Below the pieces are notes generated by a model. The model searched no databases. It saw nothing but the letters and a program-made list of their open reading frames with translations, and was not told where the DNA came from. A stretch of 34,474 nt of DNA from positions 1 to 34,474 of the forward strand of contig JAAZMQ010000125.1 of NCBI GenBank assembly GCA_012798745.1, written 5' to 3'. This stretch comes from Bacteroidales bacterium (GTDB taxonomy: Bacteria > Bacteroidota > Bacteroidia > Bacteroidales > Dysgonomonadaceae). Below are positions 17,603 through 26,240 of this stretch, piece by piece; positions within the stretch are counted from its first letter, which is position 1, and each line of letters starts with the position of its first letter. The translations under genes and the position numbers were made by a program.

Positions 17603-19591
17603 ATGAGAAATTACAAAAAATTATTCGTTATTTTATTGAATGTTATATTTGCATATTCGCTTTATGCTCAAACCAACGAAATGGTTGTTCGAACCAATAA
17701 ATCCGGCGCCGAGATTCAACCTACCATGTACGGTCTTTTCTTTGAAGACATCAATTATGGAGCTGATGGAGGATTGTATGCCGAATTAGTTAAAAATCGT
17801 TCCTTTGAGTTTCCTGACCCTCTGATGGGATGGAAGCCGTTTGGTAAGGTGTTTGTTCGTAACGATGGGCCTTTTGAAAGGAATCCGCATTACGTAAGAT
17901 TGGAATATGCAGCTCATCCGCATAAACATACGGGATTGGATAACGAAGGTTATTTCGGGATTGGCGTTAAACAGGGTGAAGAATACCGTTTTTCGGTGTG
18001 GGCTCGAACGGTAGATGATGCAAAAAATGCAAAAATCAGGGTCGAACTGGTAGATGTTTCTTCCAATGGTGAACGACAGGCTTTTGCTTCGCAAGAACTT
18101 ACGATAAATTCTTCGGAATGGGAAAAATATCGGGTCATTTTGAAACCCGATAAAACGTTTGGTAAATCCGTTTTGCGAATTTTTTTGACTTCACGTGAGG
18201 GGGTCGATTTGGAACATGTTTCGCTCTTTCCCGTAGATACATGGAAAGGTCATGAAAATGGACTTCGCAAGGATTTGGCTCAGGCACTTTACGACATGCA
18301 TCCCGGTGTTTTTCGTTTTCCGGGCGGGTGTATTGTCGAGGGAACCGATTTGGCAACCCGGTACAACTGGAAAAACAGTGTGGGTCCTGTAGAAAACCGA
18401 CCGTTGAACGAAAACCGTTGGCAATATACCTTTACCCATCGTTTCTACCCCGATTACTATCAGAGTTACGGTCTCGGGTTTTATGAATATTTTCTTTTAA
18501 GCGAAGAAATCGGCGCTGAACCTCTTCCGGTGGTCAGTTGCGGTCTTGCATGTCAGTTTCAAAACGATGATCCGGCAGCCCATGTATCTGTGAGCGAGTT
18601 GGGAAGCTACATTCAGGATGCGCTGGATCTGATTGAATTTGCCAATGGCGATACCACGACCACATGGGGCAAATTACGCGCAGAGATGGGTCATCCCGCT
18701 CCGTTTCATCTGAAATTTATCGGTATAGGCAACGAACAGTGGGGACCCGAGTATCCCGAACGGCTCGAGTCTTTTGTCAAGGCCATTCGTAAGGCTTATC
18801 CCGACATAAAAATCATTGGTAGTTCGGGTCCTTCATCCGAAGGGGAACAATTTGAATACCTTTGGCCTGAGATGAAACGTATCAACGTGGATTTGGTGGA
18901 TGAACATTTTTATCGCCCCGAAAGCTGGTTCCTAAAACAAGGTTCACGCTACGATAATTATGACCGCAAAGGGCCTAAGGTTTTTGCAGGGGAATATGCG
19001 TGTCACGGTGAAGGCAAGAAATGGAACCATTTTTATACCTCCCTGCTCGAAGCTGCTTTCATGACCGGAATGGAACGCAATGCCGATGTAGTACACATGG
19101 CAACCTATGCTCCTCTTTTTGCTCATACAGAAGGTTGGCAATGGCGGCCGGATCTGATCTGGTTCGATAATTTACGCTCGATGAAAACGGTCAGTTATTA
19201 CGTGCAGCAGCTTTATTCGCTGAATAAAGGTACGCACGTGCTTCCACTTACCATGAATAACCGTCCGGTGGCAGGGGCTGATGGACAAAACGGCTTGTTT
19301 GCGAGTGCCGTATGGGATAAAAACCAACAGCAGGTGATTGTGAAAATTGTGAATACTTCGGAAAAGGAACAGCCGGTTAAACTGAATTTCAGCGGATTGA
19401 AGAAATCCGAAAAATTAACCGACGGAAAACTCATCACGTTGAAGTCGGACGATTTGGATGCCAAAAATACCTTGGAAAATCCTTTCCTTATTGTTCCGGA
19501 AGAAAAAGATGTTTCCGTTGAAGGAAATGTGTTGGAATCGCATATCGAGCCCTATTCGTTTTACATTTATGAATTTGTGTTAAGCCGATAA
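17603..19591 (+). CDS. Secreted alpha-L-arabinofuranosidase, GH51
   Basis: Releases terminal L-arabinofuranose from arabinan or arabinoxylan by a retaining mechanism. The 662-aa protein has a signal peptide (MRNYKKLFVILLNVIFAYSLYAQ, cleavage near residue 22), a GH51 start (MYGLFFEDINYGADGGLYAE), and a CBM4/9-like insert (about 75-205; YFGIGVKQGEEYRFSVWART). The catalytic barrel follows with RFPGGCIVEGTDL. The acid/base is Glu378 (GIGNEQWGPE) and the nucleophile Glu464 (VFAGEYACHG). A C-terminal beta-sandwich ends in PYSFYIYEFVLSR. Everything needed for activity is present. No SusC/SusD pair is nearby, so it is an orphan enzyme rather than part of a visible utilisation locus; the esterase near 9 kb may act on related polymers. 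Confidence 0.95.
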   Translation: MRNYKKLFVILLNVIFAYSLYAQTNEMVVRTNKSGAEIQPTMYGLFFEDINYGADGGLYAELVKNRSFEFPDPLMGWKPFGKVFVRNDGPFERNPHYVRLEYAAHPHKHTGLDNEGYFGIGVKQGEEYRFSVWARTVDDAKNAKIRVELVDVSSNGERQAFASQELTINSSEWEKYRVILKPDKTFGKSVLRIFLTSREGVDLEHVSLFPVDTWKGHENGLRKDLAQALYDMHPGVFRFPGGCIVEGTDLATRYNWKNSVGPVENRPLNENRWQYTFTHRFYPDYYQSYGLGFYEYFLLSEEIGAEPLPVVSCGLACQFQNDDPAAHVSVSELGSYIQDALDLIEFANGDTTTTWGKLRAEMGHPAPFHLKFIGIGNEQWGPEYPERLESFVKAIRKAYPDIKIIGSSGPSSEGEQFEYLWPEMKRINVDLVDEHFYRPESWFLKQGSRYDNYDRKGPKVFAGEYACHGEGKKWNHFYTSLLEAAFMTGMERNADVVHMATYAPLFAHTEGWQWRPDLIWFDNLRSMKTVSYYVQQLYSLNKGTHVLPLTMNNRPVAGADGQNGLFASAVWDKNQQQVIVKIVNTSEKEQPVKLNFSGLKKSEKLTDGKLITLKSDDLDAKNTLENPFLIVPEEKDVSVEGNVLESHIEPYSFYIYEFVLSR

Positions 19592-19595
19592 CCTG

Positions 19596-19651
19596 TTTTA
19601 TCTGTATTTAGCAGCATGAGATATATTAAATAATACTAAATACAGGTAAAA
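19596..19651. repeat. 16-bp inverted repeat (24-bp spacer) downstream of GH51
   Basis: Arms TTTTATCTGTATTTAG (19596-19611) and CTAAATACAGGTAAAA (19636-19651) match at 15 of 16 positions, and the odd pair would be U-G in RNA, so the stem is complete. Only a short, mixed T-rich stretch follows on the right, so it is a poor classical terminator. It may still end the GH51 transcript or act as a regulatory site for the fimbrial operon. Confidence 0.75.
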
Positions 19652-19672
19652 AGAATTATTTTTACATTAAAT

Positions 19673-19696
19673 CCTATTATTTGTGAAAATAATAGG
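19673..19696. repeat. Perfect 10-bp inverted repeat abutting the fimbrial operon -7 box
   Basis: CCTATTATTT and AAATAATAGG are perfect inverted copies with a GTGA loop. The right arm ends one base before the candidate -7 box, so this could be an operator or the stem of a small hairpin. Confidence 0.75.
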
Positions 19697-19697
19697 G

Positions 19698-19705
19698 TAC
19701 GTTTG
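19698..19705 (+). promoter_or_regulatory. Candidate -7 box for the fimbrial operon
   Basis: TACGTTTG fits TAnnTTTG, 77 bp before the first ATG of the fimbrial operon. A TTTG lies upstream at 19680-19683, but the 14-bp spacing is shorter than usual. Confidence 0.4.
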
Positions 19706-19709
19706 TACT

Positions 19710-19740
19710 ATCAAAACATCGATTGGGAAAGGGTTTTGAT
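19710..19740. repeat. 8-bp inverted repeat in the fimbrial operon leader
   Basis: ATCAAAAC (19710-19717) and GTTTTGAT (19733-19740) are perfect inverted copies with a 15-bp spacer. They lie just downstream of the expected transcription start, so they may form a leader hairpin. Confidence 0.55.
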
Positions 19741-19781
19741 TTATCTTAGTTTTTTCATGTAACGAACACAATTTATAATTA

Positions 19782-20804
19782 ATGATAAAACGGACAATTT
19801 ATACTCAATCGCATCAGTTATTTGTTTTTTTATTATTGCCTCTTCTGTTGGGGTTTGGGAGTTGCAACACCGATGGTGAAAAGGTAGATAATTTATCGAT
19901 TTATGTTCGTTATTGTCGGGAGACATTCAAAGACGATTTTCAACGGTACATTACCCAAATCCGGTATTTACTCTTCGATGAAGACGGAGTTTTGCAACAC
20001 GTTTCATCGCTGCAACGTGGAGTAAATCCCGATCTTCAACATCTTTCACCCGCATTGCCTTACGGTCGTTATACCTTGATTGCAATTGGCAATTATGATG
20101 AGCACACAGCATGCGATTATGAAGTGGGTGCTACTCGTTTGGAGGAGCTGACGTTGGCAATTCGTCTTCAGCAGCCGGACGTTCTGCAAGGCGATTGCGA
20201 TCCGATATACTGGGGAATACTTCCTTTTGAATATACCGCAAATAAAGCGAATGACTATATCTGCGACATGAGCAATATTCATTGTCGGTTGCGCGTTACT
20301 GTGAGATGGGCAAATCATTTGCCCGAATATCGACAAGGATATTCGTTGCATCTCTATAATGTACCCGGCGTGTACGGCTTATCACCCGCATATCGCATAA
20401 AACTTTTGTCCGATGCGAATGCCGATCCTTATGACAGTACACTGTCGCAAATTGTCCACAGTTTTCCGGAAACCGACGATACACGTTTGCTTCATCACGG
20501 CAAAAAGGTCGATATGTATTATGCAGAACTCGATGCCGAATTTGTCACCTATCGTTATACGGATGACCGGATACCTTCTTTCCGCATGTATCACGGGGAA
20601 GAGGCCATGATGAAAGAAATTGACCTGACGCGATTTTTTCGCATTCAAGGATGGCAACCTTCGCGTATTGCAGAGCAAAATTTCCATGTGTTGGTGGTCA
20701 TCCATCCGCAAACAGATAAAGTCACCGTTTCTTCTTTTCCGCAATCGGATGTGGCGGGTTGGCACGACGGCGGATCCATCTCGGTAAATAGACAATGGGA
20801 ATAA
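19782..20804 (+). CDS. FimB/Mfa2-family fimbrial anchor lipoprotein
   Basis: Predicted outer-membrane lipoprotein that anchors a fimbrial shaft and limits its length, by analogy with Porphyromonas FimB/Mfa2. The 340-aa protein starts with a lipoprotein signal ending in LLLGFGSC, lipid-bearing Cys28, followed by acidic residues that fit surface export. The next part has the Mfa2-like pattern: LSIYVRYCRETF, YITQIRYLLFDEDGVLQH, and LPYGRYTLIAIGNYD, which is the beta-sandwich core. A second sandwich occupies the C-terminal half and ends in FHVLVVIHPQTDKV. It is the first gene of a four-gene lipoprotein operon, with 16 bp to the next gene. The family assignment rests on layout and motif pattern. 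Confidence 0.8.
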   Translation: MIKRTIYTQSHQLFVFLLLPLLLGFGSCNTDGEKVDNLSIYVRYCRETFKDDFQRYITQIRYLLFDEDGVLQHVSSLQRGVNPDLQHLSPALPYGRYTLIAIGNYDEHTACDYEVGATRLEELTLAIRLQQPDVLQGDCDPIYWGILPFEYTANKANDYICDMSNIHCRLRVTVRWANHLPEYRQGYSLHLYNVPGVYGLSPAYRIKLLSDANADPYDSTLSQIVHSFPETDDTRLLHHGKKVDMYYAELDAEFVTYRYTDDRIPSFRMYHGEEAMMKEIDLTRFFRIQGWQPSRIAEQNFHVLVVIHPQTDKVTVSSFPQSDVAGWHDGGSISVNRQWE

Positions 20805-20820
20805 TTTATAAATCAATGAT

Positions 20821-22431
20821 ATGGTTAAAAAGTTGGTTCTTATGTATGAAAAAAATTATGTTTTGCTTGTTGCGTTTGTTTTTTTGATGATGGCGTCATG
20901 TAGCGATGAATCCCTTGTTCCCGATTCGTCTGCAACCGATAGGAATATGCATTCCATCGTATTCACGATTGCTCCGCCCTCTGCTGAGCCGGTAACGTAT
21001 GCGATGGAGCAGGATTTGAATGAATGCAGGATCGAAACGCTTGATGTTTATGAATTTGATTGCGACGAGATATTTTCCCTCGATGAGGCTGTATTGCATG
21101 CGGTTTATACTGCGGATACGGAAGGGTATGAATGGAGTGATTCTCAAACAGGGGGTTCAAACGGTCTTCGATTGGTTTTGAAGCCGGATTTGTCCGATAC
21201 CGGTGAGCGTATTTTCCTGTTCGTGGCTAATGCCGGTTGTGCAACCAATGGTGGAACGTCCGAAGATTTAACCCAACTGACCTCGGGAAGTATAACGATG
21301 GGAGCATTTATCCGGAAATTGACCCAAGAGCTTGCGGATGAGGGTCCGGCGTCGCCTTTTGTGATGACGGGATTTTCTGAGCAGATTAAAATAGTACACG
21401 AAATGCAGTATTCCGGTCACATTGCGATGACCCGGGCTGTGGCACGTATAGACCTGTGTACGGTGCTTACGAATGCCAATGATTTGTTGGCAATTACTTC
21501 CATCACATTGAAAAACGTGCCGAAATCGTCCTGTCTTTTCCCCATGCCGAAGCTGACAAAAACAGAAACGGAAATCACCTATGAAAATCCTTCCGATGCG
21601 CTAACGTATAAAACGAAAACGGCAGCCGCTTTGGATTATACTTTTGAAACAGAAGAGCCCGGAAAACAACGAACAAAGCGTTTGTTTTATCTCTATGAAC
21701 GGGCACAGAGTCAGTTTGAGGAAAAAGGAACTCCAACTCTCTCCATCGAAGGAGAATATACGCCCGAGAATGCCGATCGGGCAGTTAAAGTGTACTACGA
21801 AATTCCGTTCGACCGATCTGTGAAGCGCAATTATCTTTATACTGTGCAACTGGGTGTGGAAAACGATTTGGAGGGTTACAAAGGACGTGTTTGCGGTATA
21901 ACGGTAGAAAAATGGCAAGGTGAAACGGAAGTGTCCGGGGACATTGCTTTGTTAACGGTGGCGGCTAATGAGAAGGACGAAATCTATATGTATGATGAAA
22001 CTACCCATACGCTGACCATTACGTTGCCCGTGGCACAGTCGCTTACCGATGTATTTACCGTCGTGAGTGCTTTCAAGGACGATGTTTTCACGTTTGAAAC
22101 AGAAGATCCCAATACTGCGAAAACCATTGTGAACCCCAACAACGGTTGGATAACCAACGGCACAATTGTGGACGGCAAGGTTTCGTTTGATGTGGCCGAA
22201 AATACGTTGGGCCTTTCCCGTGAGGGAGTGATATGGATTAAGAGCAGCAAAGATGCCACCGGTGCCGATGCATACGGCATTAAGATTGTTCAGCAAGGCG
22301 AAACGGGGGTTTCACAAAACGGTCTTCTTTCTTTTTCGTCTTTCTTCGACAGGTACGTGCAAAACCATAGGGAAGAAAACTCTTTTTTAACTATTCAGGT
22401 GCTAGGGCACAGAAACGAAATAATCGGATAA
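20821..22431 (+). CDS. Fimbrillin-like lipoprotein
   Basis: A 536-aa surface lipoprotein, probably a structural or tip subunit of the fimbria. The signal peptide ends LMMASC (Cys27), followed by SDES, which resembles the Bacteroidetes surface-export signal. Met8 at 20842 is an alternative start. The first about 350 residues have fimbrillin-like features: IETLDVYEFDCDE, ERIFLFVANAG, MTRAVARIDL, LTIEGEYTP-type strands and VKRNYLYTVQLGV near the end of the second sandwich. From about 375 a BACON-like module occurs (SREGVIWIKSS ... IKIVQQG). The final 45 residues (after VSQNG) match nothing I recognise and end abruptly, so the C-terminus may be worn. I cannot say whether it is the main shaft subunit. 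Confidence 0.72.
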   Translation: MVKKLVLMYEKNYVLLVAFVFLMMASCSDESLVPDSSATDRNMHSIVFTIAPPSAEPVTYAMEQDLNECRIETLDVYEFDCDEIFSLDEAVLHAVYTADTEGYEWSDSQTGGSNGLRLVLKPDLSDTGERIFLFVANAGCATNGGTSEDLTQLTSGSITMGAFIRKLTQELADEGPASPFVMTGFSEQIKIVHEMQYSGHIAMTRAVARIDLCTVLTNANDLLAITSITLKNVPKSSCLFPMPKLTKTETEITYENPSDALTYKTKTAAALDYTFETEEPGKQRTKRLFYLYERAQSQFEEKGTPTLSIEGEYTPENADRAVKVYYEIPFDRSVKRNYLYTVQLGVENDLEGYKGRVCGITVEKWQGETEVSGDIALLTVAANEKDEIYMYDETTHTLTITLPVAQSLTDVFTVVSAFKDDVFTFETEDPNTAKTIVNPNNGWITNGTIVDGKVSFDVAENTLGLSREGVIWIKSSKDATGADAYGIKIVQQGETGVSQNGLLSFSSFFDRYVQNHREENSFLTIQVLGHRNEIIG

Positions 22432-22461
22432 TGGTTGAACCGGATTTAAATTGATAGAAAC

Positions 22462-24861
22462 ATGAAGATACGAACATTTAATGCATTATTTACCCTTGTT
22501 TTAGCTTTTGCTCTATTGGTGATCGCAGGATGTGATAGAGAGAATCAACGCATATCCGATATCGATTTGGACGGAAAAAATTCCTATTCGCTCAGGTTGC
22601 ATTTGAAAGGGGTTTCCGCTCCCTTAACGACGTATGCCGTGGATGTTTCGGCAGAGGAACACGAAAAGACGGTGAGCAATCTTTCGGTTGTCTTTTTCGA
22701 TCCATCCGATCAAACCTATTTGGGTACCGTTGCCGCAACGGTAATTGCGTCGGATAATCCCGAAGAGGGTATCTCTGCATGCTTCGATGCACGGCCGGTT
22801 ATTCAGGATCATCCTGTCACGGCGGAAGTGGCGTTTATGCTGATCGCTAATATGACGGTTGAAGAGGTAAATGCAGTCGTGGAGGCAGTTAAATCGAAAA
22901 TAGAAGCGGTAGCGCTTACCGATCTTACCTATACCGATATCAAAACGCATGCAGTGGTGACAGCTCATGCACCCGACAACTTTTATCATTTTGTGATGGT
23001 AAGTAACGAGAAAAGCACTACGCCGGGTGACGAACTTTACGGCGTAACCCTGACAAAAGGCGTGCAGCAGGAGATAAGCAGCAGCATCACGCTGAGTCGT
23101 CTTTCGGCACGTATCGACGTGGAACTGGTTGGTGTCGATACGGAAGGGGAGATGGAAGATTTTGTGTTGTCTAACGTAACAGTGAAGAATCGGCAGACGC
23201 AGAGCAACCTCTTTGAGCTGGCAACGGCATCCATTACGGCGGGAAGTGAAGATAAAGAGTATACAACAGATATAGCCGAACCATATACCTCGCTTAAGCA
23301 TGCAATTTATACCTATGAAAATTCGACCGACGGGGGAACCTATCTCGAAGTAAACATGAAATACCGGGATATCGAGTTGACGCCGGTAATTGTTCCTTTT
23401 ACGGGAAAGGCTATTCGACGCAACCATATATATAAGGTAAAACTATCGCGTGCGGCAGGTGATGATTACGACCCCGAGCAGCCTACGGAACCGAATATCA
23501 ATATGCCTGAATTTACGTGGACTATTGATGTGAACGACTGGGATACAGATGATACAGAGGTATCGGATGACCATCGTTTGACGGGTGCACCTGTGATAAC
23601 GAATATTTCGAAAGCGGATGGAGTTATCGTCGACGAAACCCTGCAACAGGTGTATTTGACCGGCAATAATACCTCCGCAGTTTTTACTGTGGAAACCGAA
23701 AGCAATTCGGTGGAAGCCGACGTCGATGAATGGCTGCTGCCTTCATGGTTGCATAAAACGGGCATGACCATTGTACCGGGTTCCATGAAGCAGATTTTCG
23801 AGTTTTCGGCCGACGAGAATCCGTCGGAAAACAGAAGAGATGGTACGATTCGGTTGATCAATAAACTGGATGCGGACAGTTATGTGGATCTGACTGTGAC
23901 GCAGGGTGTTTACTATCTTGTGGACTACACTTTTGAGGCGTCGGAAAGCGCACTGAATTTTGAAAGTGTTCCTACATGTTCGGTGCAGATTACTTCCCGG
24001 AAAACAATGGAGGCGTATACTCATGAGGATGGGGAACGACTGCCGGAATGCGACGGTATCATTGCAGATCTTCCGTTTACGGCAACCGTAACGGGCGAGG
24101 GCTTTTCGGTAACAACCGAAGGACAAACGGTAACGGTGATGGCAGAGCCGGGTGCCGTGGAAGGGATACTTACTATTATGTTGGATGAGAATGCGGCATA
24201 TCAAATCGCAATTCCGCTGACGAAAGCATCGGTAGCCGAATATGTTGCTTTTCCGGATACGCACGTCTTTGCGCGGCTGGCAGAATATAATGTAAGTGAC
24301 ATACACGGAGCGTTTACCGACAGTCACAAAAATAACAGCAGCGGATACTATACGTGGGAAGAAGCAAAAACAGCTTGTCCGCCGGGATATCACTTGCCGT
24401 CTAAAGAGGAGTTTAACAGGTTTATTCCGGATATCGAAGTAATTGCTTTCACAGATAAAGTGGCTTATCGGATTGTTGGCGATGGTGTGGCTCGTGCGGC
24501 GTATCGGTACGAATTGGTGGGAAATTTTGGTGATGGTTATGAAGAGGAGTTGACTTCTCATTTGAAAATTACCGGTCGGTATTTGGGTACTAATTATCCG
24601 GAGGAAGTATCAGATAGTACGATTTCCAACGAATCGTGGTGGAACGATCATAATGGAAATGATGTCGTTCGAAGTTTCCCGGCAGCCGGTAAGTGCAATA
24701 TTGATGGGAACACGAAATTAGTGGGCTTTCGAGGTTTTTGTTGGGCTTCAGATTCTGCTGAAACCAATCCGTGGCATATGTTCTTCGATAGCGAAAAGGT
24801 TAAAATAGCGAATAACATTGGTAAATCGGAAAAGTTTACGGTGCGTTGTGTGAAGGATTGA
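22462..24861 (+). CDS. Large fimbrillin-like lipoprotein with BACON-like and C-terminal FISUMP-like domains
   Basis: A 799-aa surface lipoprotein, a good candidate for a fimbrial tip adhesin. The lipobox is LLVIAGC with Cys24. Residues about 40-340 are a fimbrillin-like double sandwich (VSNLSVVFFDPSDQ; TLSRLSARIDVELVG; RRNHIYKVKLSRA). About 375-485 resembles a BACON domain (LLPSWLHKTG ... RRDGTIRLINK ... DLTVTQGV). A third beta domain follows at about 485-590. Residues about 590-799 look like the Fibrobacter major paralogous (FISUMP, TIGR02145-type) domain: ACPPGYHLPSKEEF, SFPAAGKCN, GFRGFCWASDSA and the terminal KFTVRCVKD. The two Cys pairs may form disulfides. It lies 30 bp after the preceding fimbrillin gene. 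The ligand is unknown. Confidence 0.77.
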   Translation: MKIRTFNALFTLVLAFALLVIAGCDRENQRISDIDLDGKNSYSLRLHLKGVSAPLTTYAVDVSAEEHEKTVSNLSVVFFDPSDQTYLGTVAATVIASDNPEEGISACFDARPVIQDHPVTAEVAFMLIANMTVEEVNAVVEAVKSKIEAVALTDLTYTDIKTHAVVTAHAPDNFYHFVMVSNEKSTTPGDELYGVTLTKGVQQEISSSITLSRLSARIDVELVGVDTEGEMEDFVLSNVTVKNRQTQSNLFELATASITAGSEDKEYTTDIAEPYTSLKHAIYTYENSTDGGTYLEVNMKYRDIELTPVIVPFTGKAIRRNHIYKVKLSRAAGDDYDPEQPTEPNINMPEFTWTIDVNDWDTDDTEVSDDHRLTGAPVITNISKADGVIVDETLQQVYLTGNNTSAVFTVETESNSVEADVDEWLLPSWLHKTGMTIVPGSMKQIFEFSADENPSENRRDGTIRLINKLDADSYVDLTVTQGVYYLVDYTFEASESALNFESVPTCSVQITSRKTMEAYTHEDGERLPECDGIIADLPFTATVTGEGFSVTTEGQTVTVMAEPGAVEGILTIMLDENAAYQIAIPLTKASVAEYVAFPDTHVFARLAEYNVSDIHGAFTDSHKNNSSGYYTWEEAKTACPPGYHLPSKEEFNRFIPDIEVIAFTDKVAYRIVGDGVARAAYRYELVGNFGDGYEEELTSHLKITGRYLGTNYPEEVSDSTISNESWWNDHNGNDVVRSFPAAGKCNIDGNTKLVGFRGFCWASDSAETNPWHMFFDSEKVKIANNIGKSEKFTVRCVKD

Positions 24862-24920
24862 AGAATATAAGGATGGGTTGGCAATAAGTTGGAGTCTTGA
24901 GGCATGAAAACAGGGGACGG

Positions 24921-26240
24921 ATGACAAGAAGCCGTTTGTCAGTTGCGTTGCTTTTGCTGTTATTACTCGGCTGTTCACATGAGGAGAATAGCGAATGGCA
25001 GGAGGGACGCCGCACGGTATTGGTTTATTTGGCGGGCGACAACAGCCTTTCGGAGGAGGTGGTAGCGAAGCGTGCAGCGCTGGTTCAGGCATGGTGTCCC
25101 GAGAGGAAAGGGGCGCTGCTCATCTTTACCGACCACAAGGGAGGGGTGCCTGTGTTGGAACGGGTGAGTGCACTCAACGGAGTACTGTTTAGCGATACGC
25201 TGCGCGTATATGCCAACGACAATTCCGCATCGGCAGAACTTTTGAGCGAGGTGATCGCCGATATGCAGTTGTTGGCGCCTGCCCGTTCCTATGGATTGTG
25301 GCTGTTCAGTCACGGCACGGGTTGGTTGCCCGCGGGTTTTTTCGAAAATCCTTACGGCATGGTTGTATTCACCACGCCGCAAGTATGCTTGGAGGCTTAT
25401 CGCCGACCGGCTGTTTCTACACGTTCTTTTGCCCGCGACGGCAATCGCGAAATGGAAATTGCCGATTTGAAAGCTGCGCTTCCCAACGGGCTTTTCGACT
25501 TTATCGTTTTTGAGTCCTGTTTTATGGGAAATGTCGAAGCGATATATGCCTTGCGAAACAAAGCACCTTGGATGCTGGTTTCGCCCACCGAAATCATCAG
25601 TCCGGGTTTTGCACCTATTTACGATAAAGTCTTACCGGAACTTTACGAAGCGAAACCCGATTTGCAGGCGGTAGCCGAGTTATTTTACCGCTATTTTGAT
25701 GCACAAGAGGGGGTATATCGCGGTGCGGCCATCACGTTGGTAAATACTGCCGGAATGGCGTCGCTGGTCCACGTTTGTCGACCTGTGTTGCAACGCGTGG
25801 CGCGCGAAAGCATAATGGCTTCGACCGGCCGCCCGTTCGCGCGCGACCGCTTCCTTTCGTCGAAGCCGTTGTTTTCCCTCGGTTCCATACTTTCGCAGGA
25901 CTCACTGTTTCTGGCAGACTCGCTGCTCCCCATCGACCAATTGTTTCCCCTTGACCCATTGCTTTTTTCTGGCCCTTTGCTTCCTCTCGACCGCTTGGAT
26001 AAACATCTCTTTTTCGATTTTCGTCACTATTTTTCTCTTATTTCCGATCCATCCGAAATGGATGCGATTGATGCAGCTCTTAACCAAGTTGTTGCGTGCT
26101 ACTATCACACGCCGAAGATGATATCTGTTTCGCTCGAAAACACTTCAGGTTTGTCGGTTTATGGCGAACAGCCCGACCTAAAAACCCTCAACAGCCTCTA
26201 TCGGCAAACGGAATGGTGGACAGACTTGATTGGTCGATGA
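24921..26240 (+). CDS. Clostripain-family (C11) cysteine protease, lipoprotein
   Basis: Predicted surface protease of MEROPS family C11, relatives of clostripain and fragipain, which usually cut after Arg or Lys. The ORF track starts at a TTG (24897); I choose ATG 24921, which follows AGGGGACGG, a Shine-Dalgarno-like run, and gives 439 aa. The lipoprotein signal is LLLLLLLGC (Cys18). The caspase-like core has TVLVYLAGDNSLS, catalytic His131 in LFSHGTG and catalytic Cys200 in VFESCFMGN, followed by VSPTEI and PGFAPIYDKVL. Residues about 312-358 form an odd Leu/Pro/Asp-rich stretch of near-repeats (LLPIDQLFPLDPLL). It sits 59 bp after the fimbrial tip-like gene and is likely part of the operon, which points to processing of fimbrial subunits. 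Confidence 0.88.
   Translation: MTRSRLSVALLLLLLLGCSHEENSEWQEGRRTVLVYLAGDNSLSEEVVAKRAALVQAWCPERKGALLIFTDHKGGVPVLERVSALNGVLFSDTLRVYANDNSASAELLSEVIADMQLLAPARSYGLWLFSHGTGWLPAGFFENPYGMVVFTTPQVCLEAYRRPAVSTRSFARDGNREMEIADLKAALPNGLFDFIVFESCFMGNVEAIYALRNKAPWMLVSPTEIISPGFAPIYDKVLPELYEAKPDLQAVAELFYRYFDAQEGVYRGAAITLVNTAGMASLVHVCRPVLQRVARESIMASTGRPFARDRFLSSKPLFSLGSILSQDSLFLADSLLPIDQLFPLDPLLFSGPLLPLDRLDKHLFFDFRHYFSLISDPSEMDAIDAALNQVVACYYHTPKMISVSLENTSGLSVYGEQPDLKTLNSLYRQTEWWTDLIGR

Noticed and set aside
19596-19740. Invertible promoter flanked by the inverted repeats
   Set aside because: Spacers between arms are only 4 to 24 bp and no recombinase gene is nearby, so a classic DNA-inversion switch is not supported.
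22624-24561. Long minus-strand ORFs (267 and 272 aa) opposite the large fimbrillin-like gene
   Set aside because: Shadows rich in Cys, Arg and His, typical of reversed coding sequence; the plus strand has a lipoprotein signal and recognisable domains.
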